DNA of 64,000 nucleotides from Sphingobacteriales bacterium (GCA_026391525.1 JAPLEF010000054.1:1-64000), one strand, 5' to 3'. Shown: positions 1-9,532, counted from the stretch's first letter. Numbers and translations: made by a program. The notes: generated from the sequence alone by a model not told the origin.

Positions 1-160
1 ATAGAAAAAACCCAATAATGACATAATCTTGCATTTTACACTTAATGATAATGTTGTCTTGGGAATGATATCATTATAAAGGATTCTTTTTAATCGTAAC
101 GTCTCTCGCAGTGGCCCTTGCGTACTTTAGAGGATCCAAAAATGAAATAGTTTAGCTATC

Positions 161-187
161 AAAACCGGTTCATAACCCACGAACCGG
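161..187 (-). terminator. Probable intrinsic terminator of the pirin gene
   Basis: A perfect 7-bp stem (CCGGTTC at 165-171, GAACCGG at 181-187) encloses a 9-nt loop. Read on the minus strand the stem is followed by TTTT. It lies about 70 bp beyond the stop of the leftward pirin gene. The T tract is short, so termination is likely but not certain. Confidence 0.5.
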
Positions 188-219
188 AGTATGAAGCGAA
201 ACTAACCCAAGCTCATAAC

Positions 220-249
220 GTTAAACCTTAAACGATTTAAACTTTAAAC
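220..249. repeat. Short TTAAAC-type repeats at a gene 3' end
   Basis: Four copies of (T)TTAAAC lie in a row with spacings of about 7, 9 and 7 bp, directly beyond the stop codon of the pirin gene. The rest of 1-255 holds the hairpin at 161-187 and a 12-bp palindrome (AATGATATCATT, 64-75). I see no coding potential there. Confidence 0.5.
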
Positions 250-255
250 TACTTC

Positions 256-966
256 TCACCCCATTGGCACTTCAATAGCCAGCAACTCCGCATCTTCAAT
301 TGCTGTAACATCAAATGAAAGCATATCACTAATACCCAAAGCATCCCGGGTAGATAAGGTTTGTCCGTTTACTTCCGCTTTACCTTTGATCACTACCAGA
401 TAAACGCCATTGCCGGGGAAAGCGGGTGTGTATGCCAGGGTATTCGTTGCCGTTATGTTGGCTAACGCGAATCGGGCATCCTGATTGATCCACAATGCAT
501 CATCTTTTTCAAGTGGTGATACGATGATTTGCCATTGATTGTTCCTGCCGGCTACATCAAAACTCCGTTGATCGTAACGCGGCTTGATATTGCGCAATTT
601 TGGAAACAGCCAGATCTGAAATAGCGTAACCGGGTCTGTTGCCGATGCATTCGCTTCTGAATGCTGAATGCCTGTACCCGCACTCATGATCTGAACATCT
701 CCCGCTTTAATGATGCCTTCGCCTCCTGTGTTGTCTTTATGCTTCAATGCACCGGTAAAAGGGATGGTCACAATCTCCATATTATCATGCGGATGGTTAC
801 CGAATGCTCCGCCTCCTGCAATAAAATCATCATTCAATACCCTGAGCATACCGAAATGCACTTTCGCAGGATCGTGAAACTGAGAGAAACTAAAATAGTA
901 ATTGGGTTTCAGCCAGCCATAATCGGCACTGCCTCTTTCGCCGGCTTTATGTAAAATCGTATTCAT
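256..966 (-). CDS. Pirin family protein
   Basis: This is a cupin-fold pirin of 236 aa, the usual bacterial size. The N-terminal cupin holds the metal-binding set: HPH at His58 and His60 (FGNHPHDNMEIV) and His102 with Glu104 (GIQHSE). Bacterial pirins are Fe(II) cupins. Some have quercetin 2,3-dioxygenase activity and others act as redox-sensitive partners, and the sequence does not tell which applies here. The ATG at 966 is chosen because the protein then starts MNTILHKAGERG like relatives. An upstream in-frame ATG at 984 falls inside a perfect palindrome (976-992) that looks like an operator. The gene is alone on its strand, with a hairpin terminator beyond it. Confidence 0.92.
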   Translation of the reverse strand: MNTILHKAGERGSADYGWLKPNYYFSFSQFHDPAKVHFGMLRVLNDDFIAGGGAFGNHPHDNMEIVTIPFTGALKHKDNTGGEGIIKAGDVQIMSAGTGIQHSEANASATDPVTLFQIWLFPKLRNIKPRYDQRSFDVAGRNNQWQIIVSPLEKDDALWINQDARFALANITATNTLAYTPAFPGNGVYLVVIKGKAEVNGQTLSTRDALGISDMLSFDVTAIEDAELLAIEVPMG

Positions 967-975
967 AATAATTAA

Positions 976-992
976 TTTAAACAATGTTTAAA
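976..992. promoter_or_regulatory. Candidate operator upstream of pirin
   Basis: TTTAAACAATGTTTAAA is a perfect 8-bp inverted repeat around a single A. It begins 10 bp upstream of the pirin start codon. A weak -7-like stretch (TAAATTTTG, minus strand) lies just beyond it, so the palindrome would sit at or just after the transcription start, a typical repressor position. The cognate regulator is not in this window. Confidence 0.5.
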
Positions 993-1074
993 CATCAAAA
1001 TTTATGCCAATCAGTTTTCAATCCTGAAACGGAAAGTTTGTCAGTCATGGCAAGTAAGTGAGCAAGTAATCAGT

Positions 1075-1878
1075 TTAGTTTAGGTGCTTGAAATCTTCAT
1101 CAGTTAGCGGATGATAAGCCTGTTCTTCCCTGTTATCATTGTATTCGATGATGAAATTATTGCGGCCTTCACCGATCAGGATAAACATGAATTGCTGTTG
1201 TACCAGTTCGAGCATATTGAGGAAAAGAAAAATGGCATGGATGCGGTTTTCACAAACTTCAAATATCTTTTCGAACGAAAGTGTTTTTTCACGGCTGGCC
1301 ATATCAAGCATGTAATCGCGAGAGCCTTCCATGGTATAATTGTATTGCACCACGGTATGCACAGGTTGGTTATTTCTTAGCTGTATCCGCTGGATAACTT
1401 TTTCAAAAGCCTTCATCAGCTTGAACATGGTCACCGTTTGTATTTCGGTTCCTTCTCCTGCTTCTTCCCCAATCTGCGCCATCTCTTTCAGCAAATTACC
1501 CCGTTTAACCATTAACATCCGCTCCGCTTCCATCTCTGCCAAACGAACTGAGGCTTCTTTGAATTTTTTATATTCAAGGATCTTATCAACAAGTTCCATC
1601 CTTGGATCTATCTCATTTCCCTGAGCATCCAGTTCTTTTCTGGGGAGAAGCATTTTTGCTTTGATGCGCATCAAAGTACTGATGAAAAGGATGAACTCAC
1701 TGCTCAATTCAATATTCAGCTTTTCAGTTTGATGAATATGATCTAAAAAATCGTTGGTGATTTTAGTGATCGGAATATTGTAGATATCGAGTTCATCCCG
1801 TTCAATAAAAAATAACAGCAGGTCGAAGGGGCCCTCAAACTGTTCGAGTTTAATCTGATAGGAAAGGTTATTGCTCAA
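1075..1878 (-). CDS. scpA: Segregation and condensation protein A
   Basis: ScpA is the kleisin subunit of the SMC-ScpAB condensin, which bridges the SMC heads and compacts and segregates the chromosome. The 267-aa protein has the family signature near the N-terminus (KLEQFEGPFDLLLFFI), an Arg/Glu-rich central helical part and a winged-helix C-terminus, and is full length. The only start that keeps the conserved N-terminus is a TTG at 1878, since no in-frame ATG lies upstream. scpB is not adjacent. A strong leftward terminator (1895-1929) lies immediately upstream, so scpA probably has its own promoter or depends on read-through. Confidence 0.95.
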   Translation of the reverse strand: MSNNLSYQIKLEQFEGPFDLLLFFIERDELDIYNIPITKITNDFLDHIHQTEKLNIELSSEFILFISTLMRIKAKMLLPRKELDAQGNEIDPRMELVDKILEYKKFKEASVRLAEMEAERMLMVKRGNLLKEMAQIGEEAGEGTEIQTVTMFKLMKAFEKVIQRIQLRNNQPVHTVVQYNYTMEGSRDYMLDMASREKTLSFEKIFEVCENRIHAIFLFLNMLELVQQQFMFILIGEGRNNFIIEYNDNREEQAYHPLTDEDFKHLN

Positions 1879-1894
1879 GTGAATACTATTTAAT

Positions 1895-1929
1895 AAAAAA
1901 GCGCTTCAAAGTTAACAACTTCGAAGCGC
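1895..1929 (-). terminator. Intrinsic terminator after the DUF3078 gene
   Basis: A long hairpin has GCGCTTC (1901-1907) pairing with GAAGCGC (1923-1929), extended inward by AAGTT/AACTT. On the minus strand it is followed by six T (1895-1900). It ends the DUF3078 transcript just before scpA. Confidence 0.85.
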
Positions 1930-1954
1930 CCGGTAAGTAAATTTATCCACCTGT

Positions 1955-2899
1955 TTATTTGGCTGCAAACCTGTATGCAAATCCGATACCCATCAATTGC
2001 AACCATTGCGGGGCTGGGCCTTTGGTTGGGTCGATATTTTTGGTGTCATCATCATAAATCATATCCACATTCAAATTGAAAGTGATGTATTTGGTAATGG
2101 ATGCAGATAATACGTTTGTCCAGAAAATATCAATATTCTGTGGGTTTTTCAGGTAGTTCGAAAATAAATCAAGCTTCGTTTTGAACTGGAGATTTTTCCC
2201 GAATTTCTTGTTATAAGTAGCTGATAAAAAAGCGCCAAATTCATTCTTCACTGTTTTACCGGGTTCAATGCCGTAAAGCGGGCCAATCAACTTATCAGAA
2301 GCGATCACCCACCTGGCTGTAACCGGCGATACAAATAATGAAAAATCATCATTCGGTCTGTAATCTAAACCCAGTGATAACAACATATACATCGGTGCAA
2401 ATGGTTTAGAAGTGAGGCTGGATGAATCAGCACCATTTACGTCTTTATTATATGCATAGCCATTGGCAAATTGTGAACGGAAATTGAATAAGCCGGCAAG
2501 GTTTACTTTTTTCCTCAGTGCATATCCGTATTTGGATGTAAACTCAATGCGGTCACTCGCTTTACGTTTGCCCAAACTGGTGGTTTGTACAGTTCCATAT
2601 GCAAGGTCTAAGCTGTTATCCCATGAATGCCTATCTTTTTTATAAAAAGCATAGAGGTTGGCTGAAGCATTCAATGAAAAGGAGAATTTATCACCTCCTG
2701 CCGACCAGTTGCTGAGTGAACCCTGATTTACTGTTAAACCGAATTGTCCGCCAATTTTCCAGATTTTAGGAATGGTATCGTTAGGATCTTTTACAATCTC
2801 TTTTTCTGTGACATTTTTTAGATCCTGTACGGTTGGGTCCTGCGAGATAGCGAGGTTTGCCCAAAGGAGGCAGGTTGAAGCTATAATGATTTTTTTCAT
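1955..2899 (-). CDS. DUF3078 domain-containing outer-membrane protein
   Basis: The 314-aa protein has a clear signal peptide (MKKIIIASTCLLWANLAISQ) and alternating polar/aromatic strands. It ends GIGFAYRFAAK, a terminal aromatic-rich beta strand typical of outer-membrane barrels. The motif LTVNQGSLSNWSAGGD near residues 55-70 is the hallmark of DUF3078, a family found widely in Bacteroidota. The function is unknown. A barrel in the outer membrane is inferred from the strand pattern. It is followed by a strong terminator and preceded by mscL on the same strand, with a small hairpin between them. Confidence 0.85.
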   Translation of the reverse strand: MKKIIIASTCLLWANLAISQDPTVQDLKNVTEKEIVKDPNDTIPKIWKIGGQFGLTVNQGSLSNWSAGGDKFSFSLNASANLYAFYKKDRHSWDNSLDLAYGTVQTTSLGKRKASDRIEFTSKYGYALRKKVNLAGLFNFRSQFANGYAYNKDVNGADSSSLTSKPFAPMYMLLSLGLDYRPNDDFSLFVSPVTARWVIASDKLIGPLYGIEPGKTVKNEFGAFLSATYNKKFGKNLQFKTKLDLFSNYLKNPQNIDIFWTNVLSASITKYITFNLNVDMIYDDDTKNIDPTKGPAPQWLQLMGIGFAYRFAAK

Positions 2900-2928
2900 A
2901 TGTTGAGTTGTGGCTATTGATTCATAAT

Positions 2929-2946
2929 CAGGAATGATAATTCCTG
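2929..2946. other. Small perfect stem-loop between mscL and the DUF3078 gene
   Basis: CAGGAAT-GATA-ATTCCTG forms a 7-bp stem with a 4-nt loop. No T tract follows on the minus strand, so it may attenuate or protect the mRNA rather than terminate. Confidence 0.35.
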
Positions 2947-2966
2947 TTGAACGATTGACCGGTTAA

Positions 2967-3338
2967 TTATTTTTTCAGCGCATCTCTGATTTCCATGAGC
3001 AACTGATCGGTTGATGATGGTGGAGGTGCGGGTGCATCAGCTTCTTTTTTCTTAAAAGAGTTCATGGCTTTGATGATAGAAAAAAGAGCAAGTGCAACAA
3101 TCACAAACTTGATGATAGACGCAAGGAAACTCCCATACTTTACTGCTCCCCAGGCTAGATGGTCGATATCCGCAGCTCCAGCGGCTTTAAGTGCCGGAGC
3201 AAGTATCAATGGATTGATGATGTCATCAACCAGTGATGAAACGATTGAACCAAACGCGCCGCCAATGATTACCGCAACAGCTAAGTCTACAATATTGCCT
3301 TTCATGGCAAATTCTTTGAACTCTTTTAAAAATCCCAT
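2967..3338 (-). CDS. mscL: Large-conductance mechanosensitive channel
   Basis: MscL is the homopentameric inner-membrane channel that opens under membrane tension and releases solutes on hypo-osmotic shock. The 123-aa protein matches the family in length and layout: amphipathic N-terminal helix (MGFLKEFKEFAMKGN), pore helix TM1 (VDLAVAVIIGGAFGSIVSSLV), periplasmic loop, TM2 (about residues 70-90), and a charged C-terminal helix after a Pro-rich linker (APAPPPSS). It is divergent from the DMT transporter gene. A good promoter match lies at 3371-3400. Confidence 0.96.
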   Translation of the reverse strand: MGFLKEFKEFAMKGNIVDLAVAVIIGGAFGSIVSSLVDDIINPLILAPALKAAGAADIDHLAWGAVKYGSFLASIIKFVIVALALFSIIKAMNSFKKKEADAPAPPPSSTDQLLMEIRDALKK

Positions 3339-3370
3339 AAATTAATTTTGATGTTATAAAATAAGAAAGG

Positions 3371-3400
3371 CAAATAAACGGCATGCCTTAAACATTACAA
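3371..3400 (-). promoter_or_regulatory. Candidate promoter of mscL
   Basis: On the minus strand a TTG (3398-3400) is followed after 19 bp by TTTATTTG (3371-3378). This is one mismatch from the Bacteroidota -7 box TAnnTTTG, with the usual -33/-7 spacing. Confidence 0.45.
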
Positions 3401-3455
3401 AAAAAATTATTGATATTAAAAATTTCGACAATCTTTATGGTTAATTATAGCGCTG

Positions 3456-4331
3456 ATGGCAAAACAAAATTTGGGCAGTTGGATTATCTTTATTGCTTTG
3501 TCGTTTATTTGGGGCAGTAGTTTCATCCTGATGAAACTTGGATTAAGGGGTTTATCTGCCGTTCAGGTAGCTTCATTGAGGATTATTTTTTCAGCCCTTT
3601 TTTTAATACCTCTTTCCGTTAAAAGTTTCAGTAGCCTGCCAAAAAACAAATGGTTTCCGGTTTTTTTTTCCGGATTGCTAGGTAGTTTATTGCCTGCTTA
3701 TTTATTTTGTATTGCAGAACAGGGAATCGATAGTGCATTAGCAGGCACTTTAAATTCACTCACCCCCATTTTTGTTATCATCACCGGCGCAATATTTTTC
3801 GGAATAAAGGCTTCATCCAATAAGATTTCGGGTATTTTGATTGCTTTAACGGGAAGTTTCCTGCTTTTCCTAAGCCAGCCTGCCAATAGTGAACATCAAA
3901 ATCTTTTATTTGTATTTTATGTACTGATTGCAACTTTCTTTTATGGACTCAATGTGAATTTGGTGCATAAATACCTACATGGGGTGCCATCTTTGCAAAT
4001 TGCTGCACTAGCACTTACACTCAATGCTATTCCGGCAACAATAGTTTTAGCTGCTTCCGGATATTTTTCATCCGATTTCAGTGAGGTGGAGTTTATCAAA
4101 GCGAACGCCTATGCTGCGCTCCTTGGCATTGCGGGTACAGCTATTGCTTCGGTGATTTTTTACAAGCTCATCAAAACGGCGGGAGTTGTTTTTGCTTCTC
4201 TGGTTACCTATGGCATTCCTTTTGTGGCCTGTATGTGGGGTTTATTTCTAGGTGAAGAAATAGGATGGAAGCAATGGGGAAGTTTGGTAGTGATGCTTTC
4301 AGGGGTTTATCTGGCTAACCGAAACCGTTGA
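3456..4331 (+). CDS. DMT superfamily (EamA) transporter
   Basis: The 291-aa inner-membrane protein has ten hydrophobic segments arranged as two EamA repeats (about residues 10-135 and 150-288). Family landmarks include the N-terminal FIWGSSFILMKLGLR and the end-of-repeat glycine-rich helices (GSLVVMLSGVYLANR). EamA proteins are mostly exporters of amino acids or other metabolites, and the substrate cannot be read from the sequence. The gene is divergent from mscL. About 130 bp separate it from atpD, which has its own promoter, so it is probably monocistronic. Confidence 0.88.
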   Translation: MAKQNLGSWIIFIALSFIWGSSFILMKLGLRGLSAVQVASLRIIFSALFLIPLSVKSFSSLPKNKWFPVFFSGLLGSLLPAYLFCIAEQGIDSALAGTLNSLTPIFVIITGAIFFGIKASSNKISGILIALTGSFLLFLSQPANSEHQNLLFVFYVLIATFFYGLNVNLVHKYLHGVPSLQIAALALTLNAIPATIVLAASGYFSSDFSEVEFIKANAYAALLGIAGTAIASVIFYKLIKTAGVVFASLVTYGIPFVACMWGLFLGEEIGWKQWGSLVVMLSGVYLANRNR

Positions 4332-4414
4332 ACAAATACCGGCGGGCTATGAATTCCACAATTGAGACACTCAAAAAAGTACCCCTGCAATTTTATATTC
4401 CAAAGGCCAACCCT

Positions 4415-4422
4415 TACCTTTG
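4415..4422 (+). promoter_or_regulatory. -7 box of the atpDC promoter
   Basis: TACCTTTG is an exact match to the Bacteroidota -7 consensus TAnnTTTG, 39 bp before the atpD start codon. A T-rich stretch (TTTTAT, 4391-4396) sits where the -33 element is expected. Confidence 0.6.
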
Positions 4423-4451
4423 CGCCCAAATTAGATACCTCACTTTTATAA

Positions 4452-5966
<1,515 letters not shown>

Positions 5967-5988
5967 GTTCAACCAGAAAAAACAAAAC

Positions 5989-6240
5989 ATGACATTAGAA
6001 ATCTTGACACCGGAAAAAAAGGTATTCAGCGGCGAAGTTTATGGCGTTCAGTTGCCTGGCATTAGCGGGTTATTTGAAGTGCTCGATAAGCATGCGCCAC
6101 TGGTAAGCGCACTTAAAGCCGGTAACCTTAAAATATTGAAGGATAAAAACAGTGCTGCATTATTTACCATTCAGAGCGGATTTGTTGAAGTGCTGAACAA
6201 TAAAACAACTGTTCTGGTAGAAGGTGCCATTGAAAAATAA
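5989..6240 (+). CDS. atpC: F0F1 ATP synthase subunit epsilon (short form)
   Basis: Epsilon is part of the central stalk and couples F1 to the c-ring. At 83 aa it contains only the N-terminal beta-sandwich (MTLEILTPEKKVFSGEVYGV through VLVEGAIEK). The C-terminal helical hairpin that in about 135-aa homologues inhibits ATP hydrolysis is missing. This short form is usual in Bacteroidota, so it is not a truncation. An intrinsic terminator follows 22 bp after the stop. Confidence 0.93.
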   Translation: MTLEILTPEKKVFSGEVYGVQLPGISGLFEVLDKHAPLVSALKAGNLKILKDKNSAALFTIQSGFVEVLNNKTTVLVEGAIEK

Positions 6241-6261
6241 ATTACAATGAAGATGATGGAA

Positions 6262-6292
6262 GGCCTGCAGGAATGCGGGTCTTTTCTTTTTT
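6262..6292 (+). terminator. Intrinsic terminator of atpDC
   Basis: GGCCTGCA (6262-6269) pairs with TGCGGGTC (6274-6281) over 8 bp including G-U pairs. It closes a GGAA tetraloop and is followed by TTTTCTTTTTT. Confidence 0.8.
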
Positions 6293-6300
6293 CAGCTTTT

Positions 6301-6354
6301 ATGCCAATGTGATTTATATAATATGCCAATATTTTATAAATCTTAAATGCCGAT
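6301..6354. repeat. Three spaced copies of ATGCC(A/G)AT
   Basis: ATGCCAAT occurs at 6301-6308 and 6323-6330, and ATGCCGAT at 6347-6354, with centres 22 and 24 bp apart. They lie in the 180-bp gap between the convergent atpC and acyltransferase genes. Spacing near two helical turns could suit a DNA-binding protein, but nothing else supports this. Confidence 0.4.
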
Positions 6355-6386
6355 GGTATCAAACAAATAGTACAATGAGGCGATAG

Positions 6387-6418
6387 CCGATATTGGACTA
6401 TATTGTTTGTCCAATCGG
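6387..6418. other. Imperfect inverted repeat at the 3' end of the acyltransferase gene
   Basis: CCGATATTGGAC (6387-6398) pairs with GTCCAATCGG (6409-6418) with a 2-nt bulge, ending 2 bp before the acyltransferase stop codon. It may act as a 3' end structure for the leftward transcript. There is no T tract. Confidence 0.4.
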
Positions 6419-6420
6419 TA

Positions 6421-7392
6421 TTACTGTTTCCAGCTGAATTGATTTTTTAACTGAACATGGCTCCAGGCCAAGAAGGGAAAGGTTAATGGAAGTAGGGCCA
6501 AAATTATAGAGGAAAACAGGGCATATAGAACTAAGCCTGCAAGGATAAGATAAATGGGATAGCCAAAAAAGAGCAGCCCTGTCATCACGGAATCGTAATG
6601 ATCGTTGTGCAAAGCCTTTTTAAGGCAAAGCAATTTTACCGGTAGAAACAAGGGCGCATGAAGAAAGGCACCTAAAATGTAAAATGGGAACAGTAATATC
6701 CGTTTAGAAAAGGGCACCTGAATTTTGAAATGATTCACAATGTGTTCATGATCTGCTGTGCTGAAACTTATTACCAGTTTTGTAAGCACTTCCTTTAGAT
6801 GGTTGTTGAATAGTTGAATCGATTGTCCGTAACCGTTACCATTCAATAAAATTTCCTTTCCAAAAGCTTTTCCGAAATTGAGTTCAATATTCTTGCCAAA
6901 AGAAAGGAATGACTGATAGTTGATGCCCAATGGCAGAATGCGTAATGGGATACCTGCTTCCCAGGAGCTTAAAGCAAGGCGTGCTGTGCCTTTCATCAGG
7001 GGGCGCATTTTCCATTCATTGATGCTGCGGCCTTCACTGAAGATGAGTACGATGCCGTTCTTGAGGAAAATATCCCGGCATCTTTCAAAAGTGCCATAAT
7101 TGAGACCAAGATTTTCCTGCCCCTCGCTCATGCGGTATACAGGCAGCATCAGCAGCGCATTGAGTATTCGGGCATAAAATGGATTGCGGTAAACATCTCC
7201 CCTTACAAGAGAATAAACCGGTCGTCTGAATAAAGTAGCAACGATGATGGCGTCGAGAAAGGAATTGGGATGATTGGCTGCAATCAGCAGCGGGCCTTCA
7301 CTTTGTAAAAGTTCAGGATGGTTTATTTTTAGCCGCCTGCAATAGATTTTCATGGCGAAGCGGGCCGGCAATTTTAACAAGGAATAAAGCAA
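6421..7392 (-). CDS. PlsC-like lysophospholipid/glycerol-phosphate acyltransferase
   Basis: The 323-aa membrane-associated acyltransferase has block I as NHPNSFLDA (about residue 41), with five rather than four residues between His and Asp. Block III is FSEGRSINEW, with Arg where PlsC usually has Thr. It has hydrophobic C-terminal helices. This pattern matches the lysophospholipid acyltransferase subgroup with an HX5D motif, not classical PlsC, so the exact acceptor is unknown. The start is a TTG at 7392, giving MLYSLLKLPARFAMKIYCRRL; no in-frame ATG lies between it and an upstream stop. It begins 24 bp after the stop of yqgE/algH and is probably co-transcribed with it. Confidence 0.85.
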   Translation of the reverse strand: MLYSLLKLPARFAMKIYCRRLKINHPELLQSEGPLLIAANHPNSFLDAIIVATLFRRPVYSLVRGDVYRNPFYARILNALLMLPVYRMSEGQENLGLNYGTFERCRDIFLKNGIVLIFSEGRSINEWKMRPLMKGTARLALSSWEAGIPLRILPLGINYQSFLSFGKNIELNFGKAFGKEILLNGNGYGQSIQLFNNHLKEVLTKLVISFSTADHEHIVNHFKIQVPFSKRILLFPFYILGAFLHAPLFLPVKLLCLKKALHNDHYDSVMTGLLFFGYPIYLILAGLVLYALFSSIILALLPLTFPFLAWSHVQLKNQFSWKQ

Positions 7393-7416
7393 TGGCAGGT
7401 TTATGATGGTTAAGGA

Positions 7417-7968
7417 TCAGTTCAATTGCGGATCGATGGGGAAGTTCACCATCATGCGGTATTTGCCTCCAAGGTGACGGATACTTTCTTTCCAAACCTG
7501 GTTATGAGGCAGTTCGAAAACTATTTCACGTGTAGCCGTGGCCGCTAGCCAACTGTTCTCCTTCATTTCAGATTCAAGTTGGGCTTTATCCCACCCGCTG
7601 TATCCGATAAAGAATTTTATCTTTTTCATATCGAGTTGGTTATTGCAAAGGAGGGCTTTTACCGTTTCAAAATCTCCACCCCAATAAATATCTGCTGAAA
7701 CCGGATAGCAACCGGGAATAAGGTCGGGGTATTGGTGGAGAAAGTGTATGGTGTCTTTTTGAACCGGCCCTCCGGCAAATACCGGAACTGTTGTTCCTTC
7801 GAGCCCTGCGATCAATTCATCAAGCGTATGTTCGTAAACCCTGTTTACAATGAAACCGAAGCTGCCTTCGTCAGAATGTTTACAGATATAAATAACAGTG
7901 CGCATAAAATTCTCATCCTTTAAGAAAGGTTCTGCAATGAGCAAGATATCTTCCCGGAGATCAATCAT
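7417..7968 (-). CDS. YqgE/AlgH family protein
   Basis: The 183-aa protein of the UPF0301 family has conserved blocks including AEPFLKDENFMRTVIYICKH, GSFGFIVNR, VFAGGPVQKDTIHFLH, and FFIGYSGWDKAQLESE. AlgH was first named as a regulator in Pseudomonas, but the biochemical role is unknown. The ATG at 7968 gives the length and N-terminus of relatives. A longer reading from 8010 is not supported. It is divergent from the sensor kinase gene. The acyltransferase gene follows it closely on the same strand. Confidence 0.9.
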   Translation of the reverse strand: MIDLREDILLIAEPFLKDENFMRTVIYICKHSDEGSFGFIVNRVYEHTLDELIAGLEGTTVPVFAGGPVQKDTIHFLHQYPDLIPGCYPVSADIYWGGDFETVKALLCNNQLDMKKIKFFIGYSGWDKAQLESEMKENSWLAATATREIVFELPHNQVWKESIRHLGGKYRMMVNFPIDPQLN

Positions 7969-8081
7969 ATTTCTAAAGTTAGCTATTCTGCATAAACGTT
8001 CAGGCAACAAACCTTTTTTTCTTTTTTCGTTAAAATTATCATTAGATTGAACTGGTTTTATCAGATACAGGTTTTGTAAGT

Positions 8082-8089
8082 TAATTTTG
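8082..8089 (+). promoter_or_regulatory. -7 box of the sensor kinase gene
   Basis: TAATTTTG is an exact match to TAnnTTTG, 39 bp before the start codon. A TTTTAT stretch about 22 bp upstream could serve as the -33 element. Confidence 0.5.
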
Positions 8090-8128
8090 TATCCACTATC
8101 TTAGAATGATTGAAAGCCTTCCGGCATT

Positions 8129-9451
8129 ATGAAAAGAGTTTTCCCCCTTATTACCATTTTTATCTTACTCTCTTTACTGGGCCTGATCTTTTTTCAGATG
8201 TTATGGTTAAGGGATGCCAAGGGAATCAAGGAAAAACAAATCAACGATAATATCTTCATCGCTACTACTTCTGCAGGAAAGAAATTGATGGAAGACAAAA
8301 CAGGCTTTTTGTCGATGAATAAGAAATCGGATCTGCTTTTTCCGAATGATAAATTAAAGCTTGAAATCCTTCGCCCTTCTGTATTACAGCGTTTCACCAA
8401 AGATGAAATATGGCTGATCATCCGCAATGCGCTCGACAACAATTTTTTGAAAGGCATTCCTTTTGAATTTGCCGTTACCGATAACAGCTTAACCGGCGAG
8501 CAGGTTGAAACGGAACAGTTTTTTAAGTATTTCATCGACTCAGCAGGTACGGTTCGGGTTATCCATCCGCTTGAACCTCCTCCGGGCAGTAATTTGGAAA
8601 ATCTTGCAAAGGAAGAGTACCTGATGGTGATTGTACCCCACCAAAGAGCTATAGTTTTTAGGGAAATATCATTGTTCATTGGGGGCAGTATTTTATTTAC
8701 CATAATTATCATTACTGCCTTTTTTATCAGCATCCGTGCGCTGATGCGGCAGAAGAAGCTGAGTGAAATTAAGTCTGATTTCATCAACAACATGACACAC
8801 GAATTTAAAACGCCACTGGCTACGATATCACTGGCTGTTGATGCACTTCGGAATGAAAAGGTGATGGCTGATAAAGAGAAGAGTAGCTATTTTACAGGCA
8901 TCATCAAAGAAGAAAACAAGCGGATGAACAAGCAGGTGGAAACCATTTTGCAGGCCGCTTTGCTGGATAAACAGGAGGTTCAACTCAATCTAAAGGTATT
9001 GTCTGCCCATGCGATGATCGATAGCGCATTAAAAAATATCGCCCTCCCTCTGGCTGAAAAAAATGGCCAGGTTGAAGTAAAACTGGAAGCTACCAAAGAT
9101 ATGATCCTGGCTGATGAGGTTCATTTTACAAGCCTGATCAATAACCTGCTGGATAATGCAGTAAAATATTCACGTGAAATGGGGCTATTGATTAAAGTAA
9201 CTACCAGCAATGCCGGCAACCAGTTGCGAATCCGTATTGAAGACAACGGCATAGGCATGAGTAAGGAAACACTTAGCAGGATTTTTGAAAAATTTTATCG
9301 GGCACATACCGGTAACCTTCACAATGTAAAGGGGTTTGGTCTTGGCCTGAGTTATGTAAAAACCATGGTGGAAGCACACAAAGGTAGTATCAAGCCCGAA
9401 AGTACCCTAGGGAAAGGCACCATTTTTACCATACTGATGCCCTTGGTTTAA
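8129..9451 (+). CDS. Sensor histidine kinase (orphan)
   Basis: This is a membrane sensor kinase of 440 aa. TM1 spans about residues 7-27 and TM2 about 183-203, with a sensor domain of roughly 155 residues between. There is no obvious HAMP. HisKA carries the phospho-acceptor His224 in NNMTHEFKTPLATIS. The HATPase_c domain has the N box (NNLLDNAVKYS), DNGIGM, IFEKFYR and GFGLGLSYVKT. No response regulator gene is adjacent; the next gene is mraZ 175 bp downstream. Bacteroidota kinases of this layout usually sit next to an OmpR-type regulator, so its partner must be encoded elsewhere. The signal is unknown. Confidence 0.92.
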   Translation: MKRVFPLITIFILLSLLGLIFFQMLWLRDAKGIKEKQINDNIFIATTSAGKKLMEDKTGFLSMNKKSDLLFPNDKLKLEILRPSVLQRFTKDEIWLIIRNALDNNFLKGIPFEFAVTDNSLTGEQVETEQFFKYFIDSAGTVRVIHPLEPPPGSNLENLAKEEYLMVIVPHQRAIVFREISLFIGGSILFTIIIITAFFISIRALMRQKKLSEIKSDFINNMTHEFKTPLATISLAVDALRNEKVMADKEKSSYFTGIIKEENKRMNKQVETILQAALLDKQEVQLNLKVLSAHAMIDSALKNIALPLAEKNGQVEVKLEATKDMILADEVHFTSLINNLLDNAVKYSREMGLLIKVTTSNAGNQLRIRIEDNGIGMSKETLSRIFEKFYRAHTGNLHNVKGFGLGLSYVKTMVEAHKGSIKPESTLGKGTIFTILMPLV

Positions 9452-9532
9452 TTTACTTTACTTATCCACCCTAATCACATCTAATATGTCCAGTTTTGGC
9501 ATAAAAGCTATACTTACAGGCAGTATTCAGTC

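Noticed and set aside
5989-6240. atpC as a truncated gene
   Set aside because: The short epsilon lacking the helical domain is common in Bacteroidota and the reading frame ends cleanly before a terminator.
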